Shown piece by piece: positions 34,706 through 45,621 of a DNA stretch of 64,000 nucleotides. The stretch covers positions 173,496,240-173,560,239 of the forward strand of contig NC_073625.1 of assembly GCF_029407905.1 (NCBI RefSeq). The letters are read 5' to 3'. The DNA is from Bubalus kerabau. Lineage: Eukaryota > Chordata > Mammalia > Artiodactyla > Bovidae. Below the pieces are notes generated by a model. That model was not told the origin of the DNA and did no database searches. It worked only from the letters and a program-made list of their open reading frames with translations. Both the position numbers and the translations under genes were made by a program. How positions within the stretch are numbered: position 1 is the first letter of the stretch; the number at the start of each line of letters is the position of its first letter.

Positions 34706-35496
34706 TTTCTCTGCCTTTTCCTTATTTTTTAAAAAACTTATTGTGTTTGAGGTCTCCTTTTCCCAGGCTTCAAGGAAAGTTGAATTCTTACCTTGAAGAA
34801 GGTTGAATTCGTTCTTCCTTTTGGTTTCTGCCCTCCTAAGGTTGGCCCGGTGGTTTGTGTAAGCTTTGTATAGGGTGAGATTTGTGCTGAGTTTTTGTTT
34901 GTTGCTTGTTTTTCTGCACAAGGCTGAGTGAGGTGGTAATCCTGTCTGCTGATGACTGGGTTTGTATTTTTGTTTTGTCTGTTGTTTAGATGACGTGTCC
35001 GGCACAGAGTACTGCTCCTGGTGGTTGGGTGATGCTGGGTCTTGTATTCAAGTGGTTTCATTTGTGTGAGTTCACACTATTTGATACTCCCTAGGATTAA
35101 TTCTCTTGAAGTCTAGAGTCTTGGAGTGTGTGCTCCCACTCCAAAGGCTCAGGGCTTGGATCTCTGGTCAAAAACAAAGATTCCACAAGTGGCATTAAGT
35201 GAGATTAAAACAAATATCCAAAAATGAGAAGCCAAAGATGAACCCCAGACAAATGGCAAAATAAGTCAGGCAAATAATAATTAAAATAATGGAATATATA
35301 TGTACACATATACACCCATGAGCAAAGTCAAAACACTCCAACAAAAATAAAGTACAGTAGATTGACCCAGCAAACAAAGGAAATAAAAAATTATATTTAC
35401 CAGTTAAGAACAAAACTAACTAAAGCACAAACTGGAAAACAAAACTAAAGCAAGGTGCCAAGTGGGGAATAAAGCAATGAAAACAAAACAAATATG

Positions 35497-37195
35497 CTGT
35501 TCAGTTCAGTTCAGTCACAGTTGTGTCTGACTCTTTGCAACTCCATGGACTGCACCATGCCAGGCTTCCCTGTTCATCACCAACTCCTGGAGCCTACTCA
35601 AACTCATGTCCAACGTGTCGGTGATGCCATCCAACCATCTCATCTTCTGTCATCCCCTTCTCCTCCTGCCCTCAATCTTTCCCAGCATCAGAGTCTTTTC
35701 AAATGAGTCAGTTCTTCTCATCAGGCGGCCAAAGTATTGGAGCTTTAGCTTCAGCACCAGTCCTTCCAATGAATAGTCAGGACTGATTTCCTTTAGGATG
35801 GACTGGTTGGATCTCCTTGCACTCCAAGGGACTCTCAAGAGTCTTCCCCAACACCACACTTCAAAAGCATCAATTCTTCAGTGCTCAGCTTACTTTATAG
35901 TCCAACTCTCACATCCATACATGACTACTGGAAAAACCATAGCTTTGACTAGACAGACCTCTGTTGGCAAAGTAATGTCTCTGCTTTTAAATATGCTGTC
36001 TAGGTTGGTCATAACTTCTTCCAAGGAGCAAGCATCTTTTAATTTCATGGCTGCAGTCAACATTTGCAGTGATTTTGGAGCCTAAAAAAATAAAGTCTGT
36101 CACTGTTTTCATTGTTTCCTCATCTATTTGCCATGAAAGTGATAGGACCAGATGCCATGATCTTAGTTTTCTGAATGTTGAGTTTTAAGCCAAAATTTTT
36201 ACTCTCCTCTTTCACTTTCATCAAGAGGCTCTTTAGTTTTTCTTTGCTTTCTGCCATAAGGGTGGTGTCATCTGCATATCTGAGGTTATTGATATTTCTC
36301 CTGACAATCTTGATTCCACCTTTTGCTTCTTCCAGACCAGTGTTTCTCATGATGTACTCTGCATATAAGTTAAATCTGTAGGGTGACAATATACAGCCTT
36401 GATGTACTCCTTTCCTGATTTGGAGCCAGCCTTTTGTTCCATGTCCAGTTCTAACTGTTGCTTCCTGACCTGCATATAGGTTTCTCAAGAGGCAGGTCAG
36501 GTGGTCTGGTATTTCCATCTCTTTAAGAATTTTCCACAGTTTGTTGTGATCCACACAAAGGCTTTGGCATAGTCAATAAAGCCGAAGTAGATGTTTTTCT
36601 GGAACTCTCTTGCTTTTTCAGTGATCAAACAGATGTTGGCAATTTGATCTCTGGTTCCTCTGCCTTTTCTAAATGCAGCTTGAACATCTGGAAGTTTATG
36701 GTTCACGTACTGTTGAAGTCTGGCTTGGAGAATTTTGAGCATTACTTTACTAGCGTGTGAGATGAGTGCAATTGTGCAGTAGTTTGAGCATTCTTTGGCA
36801 TTGCCTTTCTTTGGGATTGGAATGAAAAATGAACTTATGCAGGCCTGTGGCCACTGCTGAGTTTTCCAGATTTGCTGGCATATTGAGTGCAGCACTTTCA
36901 CAGCATCATCTTTTAGGATTTGAAATAGCGCTACTGGACTTCCATCACCTCCACTAGCTTTGTTCATAGTGATGCTACCTAAGGCCCACTTGACTTTGCA
37001 TTCCAAGATGTTTGGCTCTAGGTGAGTGATCACATCATTGGGATTATCTGGGTTGTGAAGCTCTTTTTTGTATAGTTCTTCTGTGTATTCTTGCCACCTC
37101 TTCTTAATATCTTCTGCTGTCGTTGGATCCATTTCTGTCCGTTATTGTGCCCATCTTTGCATGAAATGTTCCATTGGTATCTCTAATATTCTTGA
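35497..37195 (-). mobile_element. 5'-truncated BovB (1.7 kb) in the L1 5' UTR
   Basis: From a ttcagttcagttcag tail through the C-terminal region, RT (YADDT near 36268-36285 on the minus strand) and part of the linker to about 37195. The largest remaining open parts are 36120-36554 and 36497-37132, separated by a deletion near 36557 ('cacacaaaggc'). DYSLEGLVLKLK-type C-terminus. Confidence 0.85.
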
Positions 37196-37521
37196 AAAGG
37201 AAAGAAAGAAAAGAAAGGAAGAATAGATATGCAAAGTTAAATAGAGGTATATGAAGAAGATTTATATACATTAAAGATTAACTGCAAGGGGAAAAGAAAA
37301 GCAGGAAAGGCAAACAAAGGAATATATGTAGAAAAAATATAATAGGTTTTAAAAAATTAAAAATTAAAATTATAAAAAAGAGAAAAAAGAAAAAAAAAAA
37401 GATAAAAGAAAAAACAGAAAAAAAGGAAAAACACCTCAGAACTGCAAAAGCCCAACATAGAGGCAGAGATTTATTACAATAAAAATTATTGCTGAATATA
37501 CATATATACATATACATCCAT

Positions 37522-37777
37522 CGGAGAAGGCAATGGCACCCCACTCCAGTACTTTTGCCTAGAAAATCCCATGGACAGAGGAGCCTGGTAGGCTGCAGTC
37601 CATGGGGTCACTAGGAGTCGGACACGACTGAGTGACTTCACTTTCATGCATTGGAGAAGGAAATGGCAACCCACTCCAGAGTTCTTGCCTGGAGAATCCC
37701 AGGGACGGGGGAGCCTGGTGGGCTCCCGTCTATGGGGTCACACAGAGTCAGACACGACTGACGTGACTTAGCAGTAG
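37522..37777 (+). repeat. Bov-A2 dimeric SINE
   Basis: Two BovA units in tandem, ending gacttagcagtag. A perfect 13-bp target-site duplication, catatacatccat, lies at 37509-37521 and 37778-37790. Confidence 0.95.
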
Positions 37778-38742
37778 CATATACATCCATAAGTAAAATC
37801 AAAACATTCAAACAAAAATAAAGTACAATAGATTGACCCGGTGAACAAAGGAAATCAAAAATTATATCTACCAGAACAAAACTAACTAAAGCACAAACTG
37901 CAAACAAAACTAAAGCAAGGTGCCAATAGGGTAACAAAGCAATGAAAATAAAACTAACAAATGTGTTGAGAGGAAAAGAGAGACGCAAAGAAAAAAAGAA
38001 TAGATATACAAAGTTAAATAGACATAGGTAAAGAAGATTTATATATGTTAAAGATTAATTGCAAGGAGAAAAGAACAGTAGGAAAAGCAAACAAAGGAAT
38101 AAATGCAGGAAAAAGTAACATTAGTTTTAAAAAATTAAAATTAAAAAAAGAGAGAAAGAAAGGAAAATTCCACAGAACTGCAAAAGCCCAACAAGTCAAA
38201 ACAGAAGAATAATAAATGTTTTTCTTGAGTCACTGCTTTGAGAGTCCTTTCCCTCACTGGGAGTCACGGTCCACCTCACCTCCCTAGGATGCCCTCAAAC
38301 ACTATGGTGATCTCTGGACCTGCTGTGGGGGCAGCTCAGATTCTAATCTGGTCCTACTCCTGGGTGTTCTTGCCTCCAAAGTCCACAGCTATCAGAACTA
38401 ATGTGTTTTCTTTTGTGGGAGCGCTCAATGACCTTTTATATATTCCATAGACATAGAGTTTGCCTAGTTGATCATGTGGCTTTAATCTGCAGCTTGTAGA
38501 GCTGGTGGGAAGGTTTGGTCTTCTTCCTCAGCCACACTGCCCCTGGGTTTCAGTTGTGGTTCTATTTCCACCTCTGCATGTGGGTCGTCCACTGGGGTCG
38601 TCCTGCAGCTGCCCTGGAGGACTTGGGCTTGTCCCTGTGAGGGCCAGGTGTGGAGGTGGTGCAGCTGCTTGGGTCACAGGGGTTCTGGCAGCACCAGGTA
38701 CTCAGGGGGGTTGGCAGCTAGGGCAGCAGGAAATATGGTGCT

Positions 38743-38882
38743 CTAGAAGGGTATGGCAACCAGTATTGGCCAATACACTCCAGTATTCTTGCCTGGAGAA
38801 CCGCCCTCCCTGACAGGCCTGGCAGGCCAGTCTTCAAGACTGCAAAGAGTCGGACATTACCAAAGCGACCCTGCGTGCACAG
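38743..38882 (+). repeat. Bov-tA-like segment embedded in the L1 5' UTR
   Basis: 'ccagtattcttgcctggaga' and 'ctgcaaagagtcggacatta' match the body of Bov-tA, but the segment is rearranged and carries no obvious target-site duplication. I recall the same arrangement in other L1_BT 5' UTRs, so it may be a fixed part of the subfamily. Confidence 0.5.
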
Positions 38883-39093
38883 ACATAAGACTATTTTTGC
38901 ATGTGGCAGCTCTGCCCCAGTGAGCCCTGAGCATGAAGGTGGCTCAGCTGCTTGGCTTGTGGGGACCCTGGTGGTGCCAAGTGTGTAGGGACACAGACTG
39001 TCTCCACTGCAGGAGTTATGGCCGTATCAGAGTCTTTTTTTGAGCATCTTGTAGCTGGTGTTCAGAAGGCCTCTTCAGCCAGTCTTTCTCTGC

Positions 39094-39280
39094 AGCTCCG
39101 CCTGTTCAGGCACTTAGAGGGCTCCCTTGCCTGGGGTCCTTCTCTGTTGTTCGGCACATCAGGCACATAGAGGGGCACCCCTGGCTGGGGCCCTACTCTG
39201 TAGATCGGCGGGTCAGGCACTTAAAGGGGCGCCCTGGGTGAGGTCTATGCTGTAGATCAGTGCATCAGGCGTTTGATGTA
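39094..39280. repeat. ~53-bp tandem repeat, about 3.4 copies
   Basis: Units start near 39096, 39150, 39204 and 39256 with the theme 'tcaggcacttagaggg ... ctctgtag'. It lies inside the L1_BT 5' UTR near its 5' end. Confidence 0.85.
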
Positions 39281-40260
39281 CCAGCCTCTCTATTGTTCAG
39301 CTGCCTTTGCTGGCGTGTGAGGTGAGAGAGGCTATGGTGATGGCTCCTCCCTCTATGTGTGACTAGCAGTATCACCTTGCTTCCATGGCTGCCTGGCTTT
39401 TCTCTGCCAGCATTTCCCATCACGATCTCCTCCCTCACCTCCCCTTGATCTGTCTCTCCGCAGTCAACAGCAGCCCTTGGCCTGGGATTGCTTCACAATC
39501 CTGAAACTACAGCTCCCAACTGCTGCACCTTCCAGGGGTCCCTCGTCCCCATCTGGGGTATGTATGGCTGCAGCAAGGATGGTCTGATTCTCATTCCATT
39601 TAAGCTGCCACAGATCAGTTGTTTCACTCTCAGCTTTGTTTCTCCTCTGACTCAGACAATTGCCTTGTGTGGGTATCGGACCCTTGCTTCAGTTCCCCCA
39701 CCCGCTGAGGGCAGGTCCAGTCCTACTAACACTCCTGTTTTCCCCCTAGTTCCTTTGTCCTACCGAGTTTTGCGTGGTTCTATATATTCTTTTCCACTGG
39801 TCAGGTACTCCTGTCCGCTCTCAACTGGTGTTCTGCATGCACTTCTGTGTCTGAAGGTGTATTCCTGATGTATCTGTGGAGAGAGATGTACTCCTTGTCC
39901 ACCTACTCCTCTGCCATCTTTTTCTTCATTCAATAACACTTTTTTTGAATAGACTTGGTGGATATTTAGGATATTAAGATGCTCATCATCTTCTGCCATT
40001 TCGCGTGGGGCTGCAGAGAAAAACCTTGTGCATAAGATTTCATGCTCATGTCTATCTATACACTCATAGGACAAATGTCTGAGTGAAACTTGCTTCATCA
40101 GTAGGGATGTATATTCATAATTTGATTGATATTGCTGAATTACCCTCTGTATCAAATAATTCTTACAGCAACTTCTAAAAGTAATTGTTTCTTTACACTC
40201 TAGTGAATATGGTATAAGACTTTAAAATTCTTTTTCAAACTGGTAGGTGGAATATGGTAC

Positions 40261-41800
40261 CTTGTAGTTTGTTGATGAAAAATCAAATAACCATCAAGCT
40301 ATGAAAAAGGAAAGAGAATTTTGAGTCAAACTGAGGACTCCAACCCAGGAAACAGGTTCTCATCCATGGATCAAGAGTTAGAGATGCCGTTTTATACATA
40401 TTTGAAATGAAGAAATTATGTATCATACTGACAGGTTAGCATTGTGTACAATTCATCAATTTTTGTTGTTGTTGTTGTCGTCAATAATGCATGTACAGAC
40501 AAGCCTTTGGGCAATGCAACCCCTTATTTCAGATGAAAAAGAAATACATTAATCATAGAATTATAATGCTAGCACCTGAAGAAAGGGGCCAACTTTTTCT
40601 CAAAAGTTGATTTCGTTCTCCTGCTTTGAGGTCTGGTTAACATATAATATAGATGCACACTGAGCATTGGGAAAGGCCTTCCACAAAGGGAGCATGTCAT
40701 TTTTTCCCCCTTTCTTTCTTTGATCGTCTTGCTATAGAAAATTTATGGTATTCCTCATCAAGTTTTAATATGTATTTTTTATTACATGTGATATTTAGCA
40801 TTTCTTCATATATAAAAAAAGCCAAATTTCCCTTCCTGTGAACCTACTGTACATATCTTTTTATTATTTTTTTCAATTTTTTTCTTATTTTGGTGTTTAT
40901 ATTGATTTCTAGAAGCTCATTCTATATCAGGGGAGATGGAATATTTTTATTCTGAGTAATTAGCAAACATTTGGCAGATACCATCTACTCCCCAAAATGT
41001 GTTCTAAACTAATTTTTCAAAGCAATTTCTGTTGTATTCATTGTGATAAAATATAACATATGCCATGTGTTATTGTTTTCCCTCTACAACATAAATGATA
41101 TGGTACGTTTTAGGAAAATTTAGAACATACCAACAAACAAATCCACCACCCAGTATTTCATAAGATACTTTTCACAGGCATAGAGGCATGCTTTAAGGCT
41201 GTATAATAGTCGAAGTGTGCAAATGCTTGGGGAAATTACTACATCCAACAAAGGACTTTTATGGGTGTCATAGTCAGGCTCTCATGGAAGGCAAACCCAC
41301 TGCAGCTAGTATGAGGGGAAAGGCCTACAGGGATGAAGACCAAGTGCAAAGTGGTGCCATCCTGAGCAGTGCAGTTCTGCGGATGTTGATGGCCCCAGAA
41401 CTGGCGGGGAGGAGCTGGGAAATTCAACTGTCAGCTCTAAGAATCACTTTTTTGGTCCCCCGGCTTCCAGGTAGTGGGTCTCAGGGCAGCAGTTCCTGGG
41501 GAGCAGAGCCCAGACTCTGAAGCATGTATGTCATCTGAGGTGAGAGGGGGTGGAGGTGTAGAGTCTCAGGGGGTTCCAGCATCCAGGGTTGAACGAGGCC
41601 AATCCAGAGAACAGCCTGCATGCTGGAGCTAAGACGAGGTGACATCAGCGTGGCTGAGGTCTTTACTGAGAAAGCAACTGAGGGCCAAGAAGGCAGGTGG
41701 GAAGCACGGACTTCATAGATTCATGGCCACTAGTGTATTAATGTCTGACTTGCAAGTTTCAGTCCAAGTTGACCCACCATCATCCCAGGGAGAAGCTCCG
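40261..41800. other. Unassigned AT-rich sequence, no gene seen
   Basis: A short old antisense L1-like stretch may lie at 40850-40935. A GC-richer block (41270-41640) contains 60-100-codon open frames on both strands with no recognised domain. Confidence 0.4.
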
Positions 41801-41804
41801 ACAG

Positions 41805-41965
41805 CAGGAGTTGGCAAACCTTTTCTGTAAAAAGCCAGACAGTAAATATTTTAGGCTTGCAGGCCATCATCTCTGTTGAAATTACTCCATTCTGCCATTG
41901 GAGTGTGAAAGCAGCAACCAGATACGTAAATGAACGAACATGCATGTGCTCTAAGAAAACTTTCT
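41805..41965 (+). mobile_element. MER20-like hAT DNA transposon
   Basis: Starts caggagttggcaaacc and continues 'cagacagtaaatattttagg' and 'gcttgcaggccat', then 'ctccattctgccattggag'. These are the 5' and middle parts of the non-autonomous hAT-Charlie element MER20. The 3' terminal repeat is eroded. Confidence 0.7.
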
Positions 41966-42029
41966 TCCTGACACTGAAATTCAACTGATATGTCATGAAA
42001 TATTATTTCTCTTTTAACTTTTTAAAACC

Positions 42030-43105
42030 ATTTAAAAATGTATAGGAAAGCTACTATCAACAAAAACAGAAAATATATGTCGGCAAAGATGTGGAAACAT
42101 TGAAACCTTTGAGCACTGTTGGTGAGAATGTAAACTGGTACAGCCACTTCAGAAAACAGTTTGGAGCTTCCTCAAAAAATTAGAAGTAGAGCTATCATAT
42201 ATAATACAGTAATCAACTTTCAGGTATTTACCTAAAAAAAAAGAAAATACTAATTCAAAAAAAGTATGCACCCCCATGGTCATTGAAGCATTATTTATAA
42301 CAGACAAGACATGGAAATAATGTGTCCACTGTTGGATGAATGGATAAAGGAAATGTGATATTTATATACAGTTATCTATATATACACAATAGAATAATAT
42401 TCAGCTATAAAAAAAGAATGAAATCTTGCTATTTGCAACAACATGAATGAAACTTGAGGGCATTATGCTAAATGAAATAAGTCAAACAGAGAGAGAAAAA
42501 TACTGTATGATCACACTTACATGTGGCATCTAGAAGAAAAAACCAAACTCAAGCTCATGCAGAACAATTGGAGGTTGCCAGAGGCAGGCGATGAGAGGAG
42601 GGAGAAATGGGTAAAGGGGGTATGGTTATAAAATAAGTAAGTCATAGAGATGTGCTTCCCTGGTGGCTCAGAAGGTAAAGAATACACCTGCAGTGTGGGA
42701 GACCTGGGTTCAATCCCTGGGTTGGGAAGATCCCCTGGAGGAGGGCATGGCAATCCACTTCAGTATTCTTGCCTGGAGAATCCCCATGGACAGCGGAGCC
42801 TGGCGGGCTACAGTCCATTGGGTCACAAAGAGTCAGACCCGATTGAGTGACTAAGCACGCATGCATAGAGATGTAAAGCACAGCATGGTGACTGTAGAGG
42901 ATAGTACTGTACTACATATCTGACAGCTGCTAAGAGAATAGATCTAAAGGTTCTCGTCATAAGAAAAAAGTTTGTAACTACGTATGGTGACAGAAGTTGG
43001 CCAGACTTATTATGATGATTATTTTGCAGTGTGTGTATTGACTAATCCAAGTTATATACTTGAAACAATATAACGTTATATGTCAATTATATAGGAAAAC
43101 AATAT
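42030..43105 (+). mobile_element. Old L1 3' end, sense, with SINE insertion
   Basis: Typical L1 ORF2 3' and 3' UTR text: 'aagatgtggaaacattgaaa', 'tgttggtgagaatgtaaact', 'atgaatggataaaggaaatg' and 'cgttatatgtcaattatata' at the end. Interrupted by the SINE at 42654-42863. Confidence 0.75.
42654..42863 (+). repeat. Bov-tA SINE with 11-bp target-site duplication
   Basis: Complete head-to-tail copy bounded by catagagatgt at 42643-42653 and 42864-42874. B-box-like gggttcaatccc at about 42707. Confidence 0.95.
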
Positions 43106-43148
43106 GGTAGTTCCTTAAAAAATTAAAAATAGAATTACATACACATAC

Positions 43149-43168
43149 GTGTGTGTGTGTGTGTGTAT
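43149..43168. repeat. (GT)n microsatellite
   Basis: About ten GT units next to an antisense Bov SINE tail. Confidence 0.9.
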
Positions 43169-43484
43169 GCGCTCAGTCACTCAGTTCTGTCTGACTTTTT
43201 GTGACCCCATGGACTGTAGCCCGCCAGGCTCCTCTGTTTATGGAATTTTCTTGGCAAGAATACTGAAATGGGTGCTGGGCTGTGCTTAGTTGCTCAGTCG
43301 TGTCTGATTCTCTGCAACCCCATGGACTGTAGCCTGCCAGGCTCCTCTGTCCATGGGGATTTGCCAGGCAAGAATACTTGAATGGGTAGATGCTTCTCCA
43401 GAGGATCTTCCCAACGCAGGGACTGAACCTGGGTCTCCCACATTGAAGGTGGTTCTTTACTGTCTGAGCCACCAGGAAGCCCAA
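43168..43484 (-). repeat. Bov-tA-type composite SINE (BovA unit plus Bov-tA), antisense
   Basis: Two BovA bodies in tandem (43174-43275 and 43290-43385), with a tRNA-like head at the high end ('ctgagccaccaggaagccc'). Confidence 0.85.
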
Positions 43485-44300
43485 TCTTCCCTAATTCAGA
43501 TAAAAAATCCCATATGGCAAATAATTAAAAATGTCATCCATAAAGAAGAGGGTAGATGAATAATCTTTATTCATAGTGAGTGTAAGAAAAATGTGCTATG
43601 TTATTGAAAAGCAGAAATAAACTTTGACACATGCTCTGCAAACATCACCATGGAGAGATCCTTACGAACTTTCCCCTAAACCCGGTGGCCTTCCTCCTCA
43701 AGGACAAAAGAGGTAATGCTGTCGAGCCTTTCCCTGTTTTGAGCCGGGATGTGGATGATCTGCCTCAAATCATCAGAGCATCTTTCCTCTTCTGCTTCTC
43801 TCTCTGCTATTTTTGAAGGCCACTGTAAGTTACCAGCTATCGTTTTGGTTCCTTGACAGATAGCATGGTTTTCCATAAAAAGCTCATTGCAGATCGATAG
43901 AAAGTGATGGCTAAGCAAGTGACTATAATACATCAACTGCATGAAATATTACATATCTCTTTAAAGAATAAATGAGAAGTCTATGTAACAGTATGGAAAA
44001 CATTGCTCCACTGGTCTAAATAGAAAATAGAACAGTCAGTGACAGATGGCCAGAGTGACTCCAGCTATGTTAAATCTGTGCACACACCCCTCCTGGACTG
44101 GAAGGGACTCAGGGAGTTAAAATGGCCATGCAAGCATTTGGTGGATATGAAATCTGGGTCCACGAATATAAAAAGAACAAGTGTTCCACACACAAAGTGT
44201 TCTGAGTTCACATTCTGGCTCTTACACTTCTTAGCTTTGTCATTTGGGATACAAGCTCATCTACTCTTGAGTCTCAGCCTCAGAGAAGAGGAATGATTAG
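43485..44300. other. Unique sequence, no gene seen
   Basis: Includes short open frames of 60-90 codons on both strands with no family resemblance. No recognised repeat. Confidence 0.4.
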
Positions 44301-44477
44301 GGGCTTCCCTGGTGGCTCAGACGGTAAAGCGTCTGCCCGCAATGCGGGAGACCAGGGTTCGATTCCTGGGTCAGGAAGATCCCCTGGAGAAGGAAATGGC
44401 AATCCACTCCAGCACTCTTGCCTGGAAGATCCCATGGACGGAGAGTAGGACATGACTGAGCAACTTCACTTTCCCTT
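44301..44477 (+). repeat. Bov-tA SINE with intact Pol III B box
   Basis: Head gggcttccctggtggctcag. A-box-like tggctcagacgg at 44313-44324 and a perfect B box, ggttcgattcc, at 44356-44366. The body is slightly shortened ('ggacggagagtagg'). Confidence 0.9.
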
Positions 44478-44695
44478 TCCCTGGTGCTCCAGAGGCTAAG
44501 ATTCCACGCTCCCAATGCAGGGGGCCCAGGCTCTATCCCTGGTCAGGGAACTAGATCCCACATGCCGCAACTAAAAAGGATCTTGCATGCTGCAACGAAA
44601 ATTAAAGATCCCATGTGCCACAACTAAGACATGTTGCAGCCAAATAAATAAATAAAAATAAATATTTAAAAAGAAATTATTAAAAGAAAGGAACA
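44478..44695 (+). repeat. CHR-type SINE with A/T-rich tail
   Basis: Directly abuts the preceding Bov-tA. Contains 'ctctatccctggtcaggg' and ends in (aaat)n repeats. Confidence 0.8.
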
Positions 44696-44745
44696 ATTAA
44701 GTATGTGGTACCTAATAGGTTCAATAAGCAGTAGGAATTACCTTT

Positions 44746-45026
44746 GCTGCTGCTGCTGCTGCTAAGTCACTTCAGTCATGTCCGACTCTGTGCGACCCCA
44801 TAGACAGCAGCCCACCAGGCTCCCCCGTCCCTGGGATTCTCCAGGCAAGAACACTGGAGTGGGTTGCCTTGTCTTTCTCCAATGCATGAAACTGAAAAGT
44901 GAGAGTGAAGTTGCTCAGTCGTATCCGACTCTTAGCGACCCCGTGGACTGCAGCCTACCAGGCTCCTCCATCCATGGGATTTTACAGGCAAGAGTACTGG
45001 AGTGGGGTGCCAATGCCCTCTCCAAG
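44746..45026 (-). repeat. Bov-A2 dimeric SINE, antisense, with (GCT)n tail
   Basis: gctgctgctgctgct tail at the low end followed by two BovA units (44768-44880 and 44910-45025). Confidence 0.9.
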
Positions 45027-45429
45027 AACAAATTTTCAAGTGTTGTTACCAAGTGATTTTAATAATTTTAAAGACTGAAAGATTTCTGATTAATAATAGT
45101 TTATTTTCCTTGTAGAAAGTTTAAGAAGTACACACAAATAAATAAATACCTGTTTCAAATCCTGAATCTGCTTGCCAGTCCTTAGGATGTCAGGTATTTC
45201 CCTTAGTCTGCTCTTCTGTAAATTGAGTCCAATAACATCTATTCTCAAGGGTGCATGAGTATTAAATAAGGTAATGTACAATGATCAGCCTGGCAGACAA
45301 AAAAATGCTCAGATTGGTGATGATTAGTAGCACAGTTGCTATGAAAGAGATATATTTCTTCATTCCCCTGCCCCACAGACTCATAAACTCTTGTTCCATT
45401 TGTCCTGAAATACATACTCTCTCTCTCTC
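45027..45429. other. Unassigned AT-rich sequence
   Basis: No supported gene. A short (CT)n run lies at 45417-45430. Confidence 0.4.
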
Positions 45430-45621
45430 TTTAAAAAATATCCATTTATTTAATTTATTTGGCTGCACCAGGTCTTGGTTGCAGCATGCAGGATCTCAGT
45501 CTTCAGCATGTGAACTCCTAGTTTCGGCATGTGGGGTCTAGTTCCCTGAGCAGGGGTTTAACTTGAGCCTCCTGCATTGGGAGTGCGGAGTCTTAGCCAC
45601 TGGACCACCAGGAAAGGCCCC
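45430..45621 (-). repeat. CHR-type SINE, antisense
   Basis: 'ggctgcaccaggtcttggtt' ... 'agccactggaccaccaggaa', with the T-rich end (A-tail) at the low coordinate. Confidence 0.85.

Larger units (their letters stand above)
35285..38195. repeat. Two diverged tandem ~0.4-0.5 kb units in the L1 5' UTR
   Basis: Shared landmarks occur in order in both units: 'aaataaagtacagtagattg' (35347) versus 'aaataaagtacaatagattg' (37816); 'gcaaggtgccaa' (35452 / 37916); 'aatagatatgcaaagttaaa' (37221) versus 'aatagatatacaaagttaaa' (37998); 'actgcaaaagcccaac' (37441 / 38176). Unit one is interrupted by the BovB at 35497-37195; a Bov-A2 lies at the start of unit two. Confidence 0.85.
34706..39920 (-). promoter_or_regulatory. 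L1_BT 5' UTR with tandem repeat units
   Basis: Unusually long 5' UTR after allowing for inserts. It contains two diverged tandem units (35285-37480 without the BovB, and about 37780-38195), a 53-bp tandem repeat (39094-39280), a Bov-tA-like segment (38743-38882) and the canonical 5' end near 39920. Open frames here, such as 39488-39868, are non-coding. Confidence 0.65.
29475..39933 (-). mobile_element. Essentially complete ruminant L1 (L1_BT type), 10.5 kb with nested inserts
   Basis: Target-site duplication ataacactttttt (13 bp) at 29462-29474 and 39934-39946. On the minus strand the element starts near 39920 with 'aagatggcagaggagtaggt', has a very long 5' UTR (39920 to about 34705), ORF1 (about 34705-33850), ORF2 (33794 to about 29950) and a 3' UTR with A-tail at 29475. 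Nested inserts are a SINE at 29992-30124, a BovB at 35497-37195 and a Bov-A2 at 37522-37777. Removing them leaves about 8.4 kb, the expected size for full-length L1_BT. ORFs are broken. Confidence 0.85.
27961..40260 (-). mobile_element. Old L1 3' region, antisense, split by a solo LTR and an L1_BT
   Basis: Pieces 27961-28255, 29419-29461 and 39947-40260 read continuously as a diverged antisense mammalian L1 3' region ('atacaaatgatagcatactg' ... 'gatattgctgaattaccctc') once the two insertions are removed. Confidence 0.6.

Noticed and set aside
39094..39280. Regular ~53-bp repeats as a CRISPR-like array
   Set aside because: Units are contiguous imperfect tandem repeats without unique spacers, inside a mammalian L1 5' UTR.
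39488..39868. 126-codon plus-strand frame
   Set aside because: It lies antisense in the L1_BT 5' UTR next to the canonical L1 5' end.
44301..44370. tRNA gene suggested by A and B box
   Set aside because: It is the tRNA-related head of a Bov-tA SINE; it does not fold as a full tRNA by eye and lacks an anticodon arm with matching stem.
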